From Pseudisothecium myosuroides (taxonomy: Eukaryota > Streptophyta > Bryopsida > Hypnales > Lembophyllaceae), in NCBI GenBank assembly GCA_951799445.1, contig OX637296.1, positions 14,198,001-14,262,000 of the forward strand: a stretch of 64,000 nucleotides of DNA, written 5' to 3'. Positions 10,959-22,700 of the stretch are shown here, in pieces. The translations under genes were made by a program, and so were the position numbers. The notes under the pieces are model-generated. The model had not been told where the DNA came from. It was given only the letters and a program-made list of their open reading frames with translations, and made no database searches. The first letter of the stretch is position 1. Each line of letters opens with the position of its first letter.

Positions 10959-11471
10959 CAGTTTTGCCAAGCTGGTGGAGATGCTCTTAGTACACAACCG
11001 GTACCGGTACCGAGTCTTCCCGGCATGTCCACCAAGCCTCTCCGCCATTTCTTCTTCTTTTTCCGGGGACGACGACGAGTATTGGAATCATTTGCGGAGA
11101 AATATTTTTAGTACTTCTCCCCATTTTCGCCATTTTCAGTCACAGCACCTCCGTCGTCTGTGCCGTGGTGCTTAACTTCTGTGAAGATCTCGTCTTCAGG
11201 AATGACCGTCAGCTCAGGATTGGCGATCGCGGAAGAAGGAGCCTCTTGAAGAAGAAGAAGTAGTAGTAGAAGAAGACAAAGAAGCTGCAATTCATTGCGG
11301 CGACTTTGATTTACTTCTCAAGCATCTGATTCGGAAGCTGGGGTTGCGGTAAGGCGATGCGGAAGAGAGATTGGACTTATTAAATCGGCATTGATTATTC
11401 CTCTTCGAAACCCTAGCTTGAGAAGAACACATCGTGGGATTTTCACGACAGGGTTTCAAGTCGTGGTCACG
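10959..11471 (+). promoter_or_regulatory. Promoter and 5' UTR region of the UBAC2-like gene
   Basis: The G+C content rises, and a GAA/GTA-rich purine tract (gaagaagaagaagtagtagt region, about 11250-11282) precedes the start codon at 11472. This is typical of a plant 5' UTR. No unambiguous TATA box was seen and the transcription start is not determined. Short open frames on both strands here show no domain. Confidence 0.5.
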
Positions 11472-14400
11472 ATGAACGCGGGACCATCCGGATTTCGTAA
11501 GCTCATTTGCGCCAGTGTCTGTTTGCGAAATTCGCCAATTTTTATTTTTGTTTTTTTTAGGGTTTTACTCGATCGGGGGTAGGGTTTGCTACGGAGTGAA
11601 AGCTGTTGAGAGCTTCGGAAATTTCAACTGGAATTTTGTCGGCTTGTCTTGTTGGCTTTTATGAGTGTAAAGTTGGTGTTTTGGGTTCGACAATTGTGGT
11701 TCTCTATTGCAGTTTGGCTTTTCGAAGTTGTTAGCGCTCATTTTTGGTGTTTGAAGTACAGCTCGATAGCTCTTGCCAAGTCTTTTGGTGTTTCGAAGTT
11801 TTCATGTTGCTGGCAGAAATATTTTACCGTAAATTCTAGGGTTTGGATTCTGTGGTCGCATTAGACCTGAGTGCTTCAATCAGATGGAAGGCTCTGGTAT
11901 ACCAGATGACTGGGTAAATGGCTGCGGTTCAAACTTCTAAGTGAGATTTTGTGCTCAGAATTTTCAATCAAGTATTTGGAGTGATATATTGTTAAAAGCT
12001 ACTGAAATGCGCTGCTAATGAGCTATCCGAACCCGAATTAGTGATATGACAACAAGCAATCGAAGGTGTGCGGTGCGTAGGACAGCAGGCGATATAGAGT
12101 TCCTAGAAGCCGTTCGGTTATTTTTTAAGATTACTTTGCTCAATTTCAGGTCAAGTGTTTTGAGTGTTAGCTTGCTTGCAAGTCATGAATAGTACGCCTT
12201 GAACACTCATGTTCTGATTCTCAGTATTTTGATCAGATTGTAGTAACCCTTTGAAGTTTGCTGGCTAGAGTTCAATTCATGCCATTGCTTTTTGAAGTGG
12301 CTACCAAATGCTGCTTAGTAGGTGACGCCACATTTTTCAAGTGATAGCTTGTTGAAAAGCTATTTGAAAAGTTCTGAATGATGTGCTTCTAAAATGCCAT
12401 GACTCACGTTGCTTTTTTTAGTCTTGAGATCACAGCGACCAATTCAAGTTGCTGTCTAGGGTTTCAATGACGTCAGCTAGGCTTTTTTACTCGTTGGTCT
12501 GTTTTAGGAAGCGACAACCTCTGTCTGTTTGCATTGGAGCAGGGCTATTCAATCCTAATGTAATGTGAGATGTTGACATCATAAGTCTGGGTTCTGCAGA
12601 TAATGCTCCTGTGACCAAGGGCATAGTGGCAGCGTGTGGTCTGGCCACGGTACTTGTTGGTACTGCAAGCGGTGCCAATGGCTTTAGCCTGTCTTATCAG
12701 GTATAATTTTCTTGTTGTTTTATTTTAGGGTTTTCTGACGTATTTAGAGAAATTGGGGTGATTGTAGGGAATTTAGTTCTTGGGTCGGCTGAAACCAGTA
12801 ATCCAGAGTGCGGTGTCTGTCCAGAGAGAGGGAGAGGGAGAGCGTTTGAACCACGTCTTGGAAATGTGGAATGATTTTGATTAGGATGAAACTTATGTAC
12901 TTTAGGTAACCACACCTTAATGCGATTCTTTGAGCACTAAGGACATTTCAAATATTAGATTGAACAATACCTTAATTGATTCTTGTTGGGCAATTGCAAG
13001 GAAATTCCAGTGCACCAAAGTATGCCTTATTTGAATACTTTAAGCAAAGTTTTTAGGTTTCAAAGTATTATTGGTAGATTGCGTAAAACTGACGCGTTAA
13101 GGCGCGTTAAGGTCTGATGTCAATTTGGTATACATTCTCAAAATCAATTTGTACTTATTGTGCAAGATTTTAGGGTATTGGATTTTGGTACGTGTGGCAA
13201 ATAGGTACCTCTGCCTTGGTGGTAAGTTTTAATAGAATCTTACATAGATTTATGATTTGTGGAGTGACAGAAAGTGGTACAAAAGCTACAGCTATGGCGC
13301 TTACTCACATCATCATGTGTGTTTTCGTCAACACCCGAGCTCTTGTTTGGGCTCTACCTCGTCTACTTTTTCAGAGTTTTTGAAAGGCAAATTGGGTCAA
13401 ATAAATATCTGGTATGGTTTATTCTACTCAACTACATCCCTTCACCCTGTATGTGTAGAATCTGCTTGAAATGGCCACACATTCAAGAAATTCCGAATTT
13501 TTCATGATTATTGGCACTATTCCTCTCAGACGCTCTTCTTTTCAAGAATTTCATTTTGTACTCAGTAGGCACTATTGTAAATCTCAATAGTGACGCCTTT
13601 TCAATTTAACAATGCTACTATTGTTGCAAGGCAGAGATTGTAAATTTTTTGTCAAATGGGCACTTCTGTGTACATGAACGTATTCTAATCTAGGAAATTA
13701 TGGGGGCCCATAATCTCTCATATTCTTTCAAATGTGATCTAACTTTCGGTAGTTGGCATGGCAGTTTTTTGTGATGTTTTCTTCAACTGTCTCCACAATC
13801 CTTGAGGTGGTCGCACTGACTGCGCTGAGAGGTACATCAAGATCTTTCTGTTTGTACTGCTGTAAATACCTTGTAATCCTCTTCTTTGCCGGAAGGAACA
13901 TAGTTTTTATAGGCCTATATCTTCTCTCATTGGATCTTGCTCCCGGACATAACGATTAACATGGATTTTAATCTGCAGGCCCGATTGCATCGACAGGAAT
14001 TTTCTTGTCTCCTGGACCTTATGGCTTAATATTTGCTTCTTTTGTTCCTTTCTTCTTTGACATCCCAATATCCACCCGTTTCAAAATCTTTGGGGCACGC
14101 TTCTCGGACAAGTCCTTTGTCTATCTTGCCGGTTTACAGGTAAATCCCGCGTCCTTCGACTGCACTTTGCCGGTGTATTTGTACGACTTTCGAACAGCTG
14201 ATTTGCATAGAATTTGTTACTTTTCTGTATCTTAGCATATGTATCTGAGTCTCTATTCTTCTGTTTGCATTTCTCGGCTATTCTCATTTTTAATTTTATT
14301 TTTAAGCAGCTTCTATTGTCATCGTGGAAGCGGTCCCTCATTCCCGGAGTTTGTGGACTTCTAGCTGGGTTTCTTTACAAATCCAATGTTTTGGGGATCA

Positions 14401-15351
14401 GAAAAGTGAAGGTTTGTGCTCTAAAACTCTCAACAAACCATGCATCTGAGTGCATAACTAGTCTATGTTTGGCTCTTCAGTGACGAAAACTTTTCATCAT
14501 GATATGAGAGTTTCTAGCAATCCTTCCTAGCAGTGTTTTTTGACGTGGCTATTAACTAAGTGTCACCTATTTGTCACCTGCTTAGTAAGCAGGTGACACT
14601 TGCTTTTGGTAGCCACCTCAAACATATCTGTAGTTCAGATGCATAGTCTGCTAAGATTGTGATAGGCACTGATGGAATCGTTTTTCCCTATCCAGTTTCC
14701 GGAAGGATTGGCATCGGCAGCTGGAAGATTGTTTGCCCCACTCATGTCTGGCGTCTCCACACCAACAACAACAGCTAGAGGGTCGGCTCTAAATGGACCC
14801 GCAGGTCGTTCATTCGAGGTACGTACTTCAAATCCTTCTGTGTCTTTGAATGTTTGCAGTATTTATTCATTTATTATTATATGAAAACAGGTTTTCGGTA
14901 AAACTAGGTTGTTTCAGGAACTTTTAGTTCACATTATAGAGAGAATCTTCTCCATAGATCATGGGGAGGCCTCTATGATGCAGAAGGTCTCCATATGATC
15001 ACCGTAATCACAAGGAAAACTCTCCTTGAATTTTGGGAAGATCCTCGTTATGATATTGTCTGAAAACTCGTGCAACAATTTTATATTACTGGAAACTTAC
15101 GATCATACACCAGCATATGATTGCAATTTCATTGTATAGAGTATCTCACGATTATTTCATATGAAAATATGCAGCACCGTTTTGCTGCAAGTGCACCGCC
15201 ATTAAGTGCTCCTGCACCACCACCGGAGGAGCATGTTGCAACATTGGTGTCGATGGGATTTGATCGGGACGATGCCCTACAAGCTTTGGCGATAGCGCGG
15301 AATGACATAACAACTGCTACGAACTTGTTACTAGAATCTCAGTTGCATTAG
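11472..15351 (+). CDS. UBAC2: UBAC2-like rhomboid-fold protein with C-terminal UBA domain, 8 exons
   Basis: Exons are 11472-11496, 12600-12700, 13271-13411, 13765-13831, 13979-14139, 14310-14411, 14696-14818 and 15175-15351 (897 nt, 298 aa). All introns are GT-AG and phases match throughout. The product is an ER membrane rhomboid-like pseudoprotease. Family members recruit ubiquitin-system factors, and the Arabidopsis UBAC2 proteins have been linked to trafficking of a callose synthase. Diagnostic segments in order are [34 protein letters not shown] with [51 protein letters not shown] and GIRKVKFPE. A Ser/Thr/Pro-rich linker follows. The UBA domain (about residues 260-296) contains [14 protein letters not shown] and ends LLLES. 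No rhomboid catalytic Ser-His dyad was recognised, as expected for this family. The length equals plant homologues. Short foldback sequences lie in introns 1 and 6. Confidence 0.93.
14538..14622. repeat. Small foldback MITE in UBAC2 intron 6
   Basis: Arms tttgacgtggcta ... aagtgtcacct and aggtgacacttgcttttggt with agccacctcaaa are complementary, with a GCTTAGTAAGC centre. A half-like relative (agtggctaccaaatgctgct, then tagtaggtgac) sits in intron 1 near 12296-12330. Neither interrupts coding sequence. Confidence 0.6.
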
Positions 15352-16469
15352 ATTGTCTATCTTAAAATTTGAATTTCTGTGGTTCCTTTCGGTAGGCTAT
15401 GTACGTTGTTGCGATGGAGGTTGCTTCAGAACCCTAGCGTATATATGCAGTGACTTGATCAATGAAGATCTAGATGTCGAACGTGACATGACTTATCCTT
15501 AGATATTTGTAAATTTAACATGACCGATTTTGGTTCGTCTTCTGTTTGATCGTCTGGGTTCCAGAGAGGGTAACCGCCTAAGTTCTGTGGAGAAATCGCC
15601 CACCTGCCAGGAAGAGTCTGAATCACCAAAAAAAAATAGAACCCTAAAACCTAAATCCTAAAACCCTTTTGTAAACCCTTTTGTAAACCCTTTTGTAAAC
15701 CGCTGAAATGCACTATTAAGGTAGAAGGCTCAAGAATGGCACATCTAAGGAGAAAAACAGATGTGTGGAAGAAACTAGTTGGCCAATGATTTCCAATTTT
15801 TTTGGTACATAGAGAAATGGAAAAGAGACTTGCAATGAATTAATATGATTTTCTGAAGTGAAGAGTCCAGAGGTTGCTATTGATGGTCGTAGACCTCGGC
15901 AGTAATGAATTAACATGTGCTTATGGAAAGAGCAAAACAGTCCCAAAAATGGTGAATAGGATGCTTAGTATATTCAAGAAAGTTCCATAATGTGTGAATG
16001 CAATGTCTTAAATAGAGCAAGAGAAATATGTACCTTGAAATTAATATTTATTGCTTATTTCTTTCTATCATTTTGAATTTTATGTTCACAATTAATGATG
16101 CATTCATTATTCATACATGACATGTGGTAGTGGTAGGGGTCCAAAAGCATTAAACATTGCCCTAAAATCGTTCATTTGCAGTCACATTTTCCTACCTCAC
16201 AAAATGAAATCCAATTGAGTAACCATATGCACTCATTATGGACTTGTCCTAGGGTCAATTGTAAATCAGTCTACACTCTTTAAGGACCTCCTATATTAAA
16301 GGAACACCTATTGTCGAGATTTGTTGTTGCTCTCTGTTGTGTACAACTTTGAAAAAAATTTAAAATATATGTGGAATTGTGAGACTAGCAAGACCTGGTT
16401 ATTCTCCTTTACCCCACATTGAGGAGCACTAGTAGAAAAGAGGGCCTTTTTGTACCAAACTAGAGTGGG
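15352..16469. other. UBAC2 3' region and intergenic DNA with short tandem repeats
   Basis: The first few hundred bases are probably the UBAC2 3' UTR. At 15640-15702, degenerate CCCTAAA-like phrases grade into three copies of an 11-bp unit (acccttttgta). No gene was recognised in the rest. Confidence 0.5.
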
Positions 16470-16734
16470 AGATTGGTTCCACAAACCCATATGGACACCA
16501 ACTTGGTACTTGAAGATCTCCTTTCATTATAAATTAAAAGTACAGCCTACAATTACAACTACAATTATTTAGAACTACCATAATAAAACAAACTTGTATA
16601 GCCTATTAAAAATAGAAAAAACACTATTAGAAATGCAATATCTTCATACCATGGAGTCAAGTTTGCAAGAATGAAGTAAGTCCCCAAATTGAATACGTGA
16701 ACTTGTGATGAAATTTGTTATATAGATATAGAAC

Positions 16735-19700
16735 TCAAGGCCAAGGCTGGATGGACTGGCTCGGCCGGTTGTTGCAATCCTTCCGAATCCACCCTATTTG
16801 ATTTTGATCATTATTGAATACTATAAGGTAGCCCCGCATCGATATGGCTGCACTGCCCCAAGCAGCCAAATAGCATTTGAGTCCTTACAACAAAAAACAT
16901 CTCTTTGCACAAAGCTCAAAAAAATAGTACTATTGTAGAATTATATTTCAGATTGTGAACCTCTAAAAATTACCAAAGTCGTAGAATTTCTCTAACTGAA
17001 TTTGACGATAAATTTCTATACAAGAGTTGCTCAAAACCCTATGAACTTGGATAAAAGGCAATCTTTGACACCTTGTTTTGCAAAGTTGAGCTTCATTTGA
17101 GGGATATGAATCATCATTCTCAAGGTGATTCAAATATGAGAGCATGTCATATCTTTAATTCCACTTGATTTTCTCTAATTTGTACTATGTATTGCATTGT
17201 TATCATTGTTCACATGATTGAAGTGCCATGCCACTATTCAAAAATAATATAGACTATATAACTAAGTTACCTCCAAGAAATTCTATTCGCAATGGTCCCA
17301 AGACTAGTGTTATTGTTATTGCTACAATTACAGACTCCTTGAACTTCAAATATTACAAGGTAGAAATTTGTACCACCGAATATGTTCATAAACTCCAAGC
17401 CTGATTCTATTGAGCTCAAAATGCCAAGGCACACATTCCCTAGTATCTGCACTCATGCCATGAGCTATTGCTTCAGCACATAAGGTAACTACACCTAATT
17501 TTGATTGTTTTCTAAAACCGCTCAGTCTAAATTAGTGCCTAAAATGTATTGTCTCCTACTATTCATGAGAATCTATGGTCAATTCTAGAAACACCTATTT
17601 TCAACACTTTGAAAATTTGTAGTTAATGTCCAAAACATGCATTCTAAGAGAATCTAGAATCCTCTTTTGACTACCAACATGGCCCCACTAAACGTTTTTC
17701 AACATAATAATGGGAACCATGTTAAATTGCTAATTTGTGCAATTGTAGGTGTAGTTACTTTAAATAATATTGCATTAAAAAAAAGTAGGAATGGAAAATA
17801 AAATAAAAAATTTGGCCACTTCAAAATTTGCACATATTTTTATATTATTCAATATTCTTTAATATATAGAAGAAAAAAGGCCTTCAGAATATCCATGCGA
17901 CAACTAATGCTGTGAGATATAGTATAGTGCAAGAGAACTTCTTATAAGCAACACACTCTAAAGTAATATTGATGCCGGTCCCAGTCCAAGCCCCATGCAA
18001 ATGTTTTGAATGCAAATGATCCTAAGGGCCACTTTACTCCTAGAGGCCGGGCCAATTTGGTGTGTCAGAGATCAACAATCCGAGCTTGTGATTGGTTGAA
18101 AGGCTCAAATCAACCCCAACCCCTTTACACCAAGAGGCCAGGCCAATTTGCTATGTCAGAATTTTTTTTCCTCAAATAGACGAACTGACATGGCCCGAGC
18201 ATGGCCCGAGCTTGTTGAATTGGGTGCACCAAAAATGGGAGGCCAATTCGAGGCCAATTCTTGGCCTGGAGGCCAATGTCAGATTAGTTAAGGCCGGCCT
18301 CCAGCCCAAGAATGGGCTGAAATTTTGGACAATTGACTTGGTGACGGATCCTGGCCTCTAGTTGTAAAGCGGCCCTAAGTTACTTTAATGTAATGACCTC
18401 TCTAATGTAATGTGTCAGACCGGTCCCAGGCCTATTACTTATTACAAGTTCTTACTGTACATGTTTCTTACCGAGTTAATGAGATAACCCTCAGGCCTGA
18501 GTTCCAATATATTTTTGTTACCAAAATCCAAGGATATGACCTTGAAATACTGCAGTAGATGATCAGGCGACATTTTACCCCTGCAGGCTTGATCCCATTT
18601 TATGAATTTTAGCATTAAATGAACTCCATGAACTCCAGAGGAATTTTAATAACTTAATCCCTCTCAAATTAATTAGGAAACAAAAAAAATATGGGAGACC
18701 AAATCTAACAGTAATAGGTTTAATGTTGTACAACAAATCCATTCCTCAACCTTGCATCTCCATATAAGTTATAGTAATTGCACCTAACTGTGACTCCTTT
18801 CTAATAAAATTGACCCTTATAGATTCTTGCCAAAATGTACAACCTCTATACATGAATTGCATTGTGGCACATCTACCTATAGCACGTTGGAAATTCATGC
18901 TCTATTCATTCTATGTCCTAAAAATGCGTAAGAAGATAATTTCAAATACGGATACTCTTCTTACTTCCATTAAGATCCAACAGAAAAATTAAGCAATTTA
19001 ATAATAAGGACATTGAGCAATTGCTTAATATATCAATGCAATTAACTTGAAAGTGAAAATACCCCAAACAGGCCTTGTACTCATTCCTCACAAATAAACT
19101 TTTATTGAAAGTGTCTTCCTAAGTGTAGTTAAACCATACCCATATTTAAATGTGATTAATTGACTCTTGATTCTTTAGATTTTGCTTTTATGACCAAGCT
19201 ATGTGATGGTTTCAATGGCTAAGGTAGCTTCCAATTTGAAATTCGTAGTAATTAGATGTCATATCTGACTATATCATTTAATTATCTAATTTTTTTATTG
19301 ATGATTTAAATGGCTAATACTACAAAAATGTATTTTCCTTGAAAAAGGTGCCATCAATCATCGGTTGAATTGCTTATTTTTTATAGTTTCGGGTGTTTTC
19401 ATCTTAAATGAACTTTTATAAAAAAAATTTACACCAAGTGGACACAAACAAGTTAGAATGTGACTCAATCAGCTTACTGAAACATAGGGTTGTCACTCCA
19501 ACAATAGGTCATTGATAAGTCAAGTTGGTCCCTCACAAGGCCCCATCTGTTTGCTTGAGCAACCACCTACTCATAAAACATACCAACAGCAGTTATTGAT
19601 ACATTAGAAGAAAAATGAGCTCTCAAGGGGCCTGTGAGTTCCCTGACAACAGGGAATGTTGGCCAGAAAAATAATAGTAATAATTCTATTTTTTTTATTT

Positions 19701-22700
19701 TTTTATTTTTTTATTTTTTTCTGGTCAAAGAACTTCAGGACCTGATTTTTGCATGATAGTACAATTACATAATTGAAAAAATATTGAAAAAAATGAAAAT
19801 GAAAATAAATACAAAATTTCAGAATTTTTAAATCTGATGTGGCCGAAATTCTCTACATCAAACTACTTGTTCTGAATTATTTTGTTATTATTCTTTTTAA
19901 TATTCTTTAACATTTTTAATATTTTGACATTTTTAATATTTTTTTATTATGGCCACCATTGTCCCTCAAAGGATTTGTGAGTTTTGTTGAGGGGAACTCC
20001 TCAAAGGGAAGCAGCTCGTTTGAGGGCTCATTTTTTTTAATGGTCTTATTAAGAGCATGACTACCCTTACTCACCAAATTTGGCACGCTCAAATTTTCCT
20101 TCTAATTATGAAGGGCCTCAATTTCCTTGTCCCTCACACTTGCTCACCAAATACGACCCATAAACAGTTTAGTAACCACTCATCAAGTAGAATAAAGAAT
20201 GAACAATGGTTTCAAGGGCCATTCCTTGAGACACTAGCTAAGGATTGAATCTCAAGAGAATATTGTGAAAGGCCCATAGCACTTTTCATCTACATTTGAA
20301 GAGTCTCAATTCTCAAACCCCCTAGTGCGTAAGGGTGGCCATGCTCTAAGTTTCACTTACCAAACCACCTTACTTTCAAAATACTAGAAATTAGACACCT
20401 TAGATAGTATGGCTTAGATAGTAGAATAATTTCCAACAGACTCTTCATTCAAGTTGACATACAACCAGCTAGAGTTGCTCTTCTTCTTCTAATTATTGAA
20501 ACGCCTCTCTACAATACGTAATGACCAATCATGAAGAGACTTCTTTGTGAATCATAGAAATTTTTTTTTTTTTGTTGATATCTTAAATTTAGAATGTTGG
20601 AAATCATTCTATGGTACACCGATGGTCTTAATCCTAGAATGTTGGGTAATGGTATCACTAAAATTACTAACGCCTAGGTGTTCACTGTGAAAGTCTTATA
20701 TTGGACCCAGTTACACCAATTTCGTTGGCACTATATCACTAAAATAAGATTGTTTGAGATTCTTGAGCATGGGGACTTGAGCCCGGTTTCAAGGCTATTA
20801 CTTCAGAGAAGTTTTACTGTGTATCACTGAAACTAGACTATTTAATCTTAGAAGGACGCTATGGACACCAACGTAACTGGGTCCTGTATAAAGTTTCACT
20901 TGCAATTTACCGTTGAAAATACAGTGCGAATAGAAACTCACAGCTGAAAGTACAGCATCATACAGTTTTGGGACGAAGTATGTAAAGGTGGCCCCGCTAT
21001 CAAATGTTATTTCATTAATTGCGCCGTTCACATTGAGCTTATCAGCTCCGTACCAAATGCGCTGCAGACGTATCTGATAGTTACCAACCCTAAATCCATC
21101 GCACATCACCATACAAACATCCAACTGGTTCTAAGCATTCAAAATGCCATCAAATTAAAGACTACAAACTCAAATGCATATTTACGAACATTAATTCCAT
21201 TATCTGAACTTTGAGAGAAATATATGATATAAGGTACCCCTCCAACCGACCGAATAAGGAATTCCGACATGATCTGGAGTAGTGAAGGCAAAATAAATAT
21301 TTTTCACATGTACATCAATAGAAATGACAAAGATTGCAAAAAAAAATTGGTAATTTTATTGCTTGAATTGAAATTACTATGAATTTTGGGAGGCAAAAAG
21401 TGCGCTAAACCCATGGCCAATGTGTAGACTCTTCCAATTCCAATCATTCAATAACTATTCACCTAATCATTATTTCCTATTTTTTTTCACAACTTGGGAC
21501 ATGTGTCATGTATTTATTAGTTCCAACCTTGAAAACAAAAAAAAATCGCATTCTAAGCGTGGTCAGAAATATGTGTACCTATAGGTCAGGAATGGGTCAT
21601 TGGTCGGGAATTGGGGGGGGTACCTTATATAGAGAACATCTTGGAACATGTACCATATAAGCTAAAGGACACTAATATATTAAGGTGGATCCCACCTCCA
21701 AATTCACTAGTGACCACCCAAAACCATCATCATCACTCTATGTACATTTCCAAAATGAATATTTATTTATGTGGAAGCAATGATCTTAGTACCTCTACCA
21801 AAAAAGCACTTTGATCCTTCATAGCTTTTGCACATGATACGATAGGAGGTTGTAAAACGGAGCGGGCAATAAGAATGGACTCTATAAAGGGCTGTGAAGT
21901 GGACATGAGTTGGTTCTGAAATTGACTAGTATAGTCATTGAATGAATCAAGGAAAAAAGCATTATCAATTACAAGAGCCAATCATTCTCTTTGCTTTTCC
22001 CATTTTTATTTAGAATTGCAAGTGAACCGTTTATGAAGATCTAGGGTCACAAATAGGGACCTATGACCCAACTCGATTGAAAATTCATAAGTAATTCAAA
22101 GATGCTTGGAAAAATACGAAACCACTTGGGTTAAATTCCTCATCAATTTTTCTATGTCTGAAAAATGAGCTAAAAATATTTCCATCCAAGGAAATGCATG
22201 AAAAAGGCGGACCAGCCCTTAGATGCTCCATTTCTGAGCCTCCTACCTTATTCAAATTTCTACTTGCCAACAAGAAAATACGAACATTTGATCAGTCTAA
22301 TAATAACTAGACACATTAGCAAAGAGTGACGGTTTTGGGGGTGCCCACTTTTTTAAGAAGGTGATTGTAACTTTTGTACTAATTATTGCTATAAATAGCA
22401 ATTCATCTTAAATTTAAACACAATAAGTAAATTGGAAGTAAGTATGACTTGCCAAACAAAGTCTATAACCAATACCATTGATCATTAAATGGAAATTGCT
22501 TGTACGCTTTATACTATTGTCTTAGCGAAAATGGTCTATTATCCCCTACTAAGAATGATTTCATAAAATAAAAAAATCATCATAAAGTAACTACACCTAA
22601 TTGTGTATGAATAAATGATTGAGTATTTTTCTATTATCAAGAAGTCTTATTTTTTGTTGGATCTTGTTGGAAAACAAAAAAGTATTCTAGATTTCCTTCT

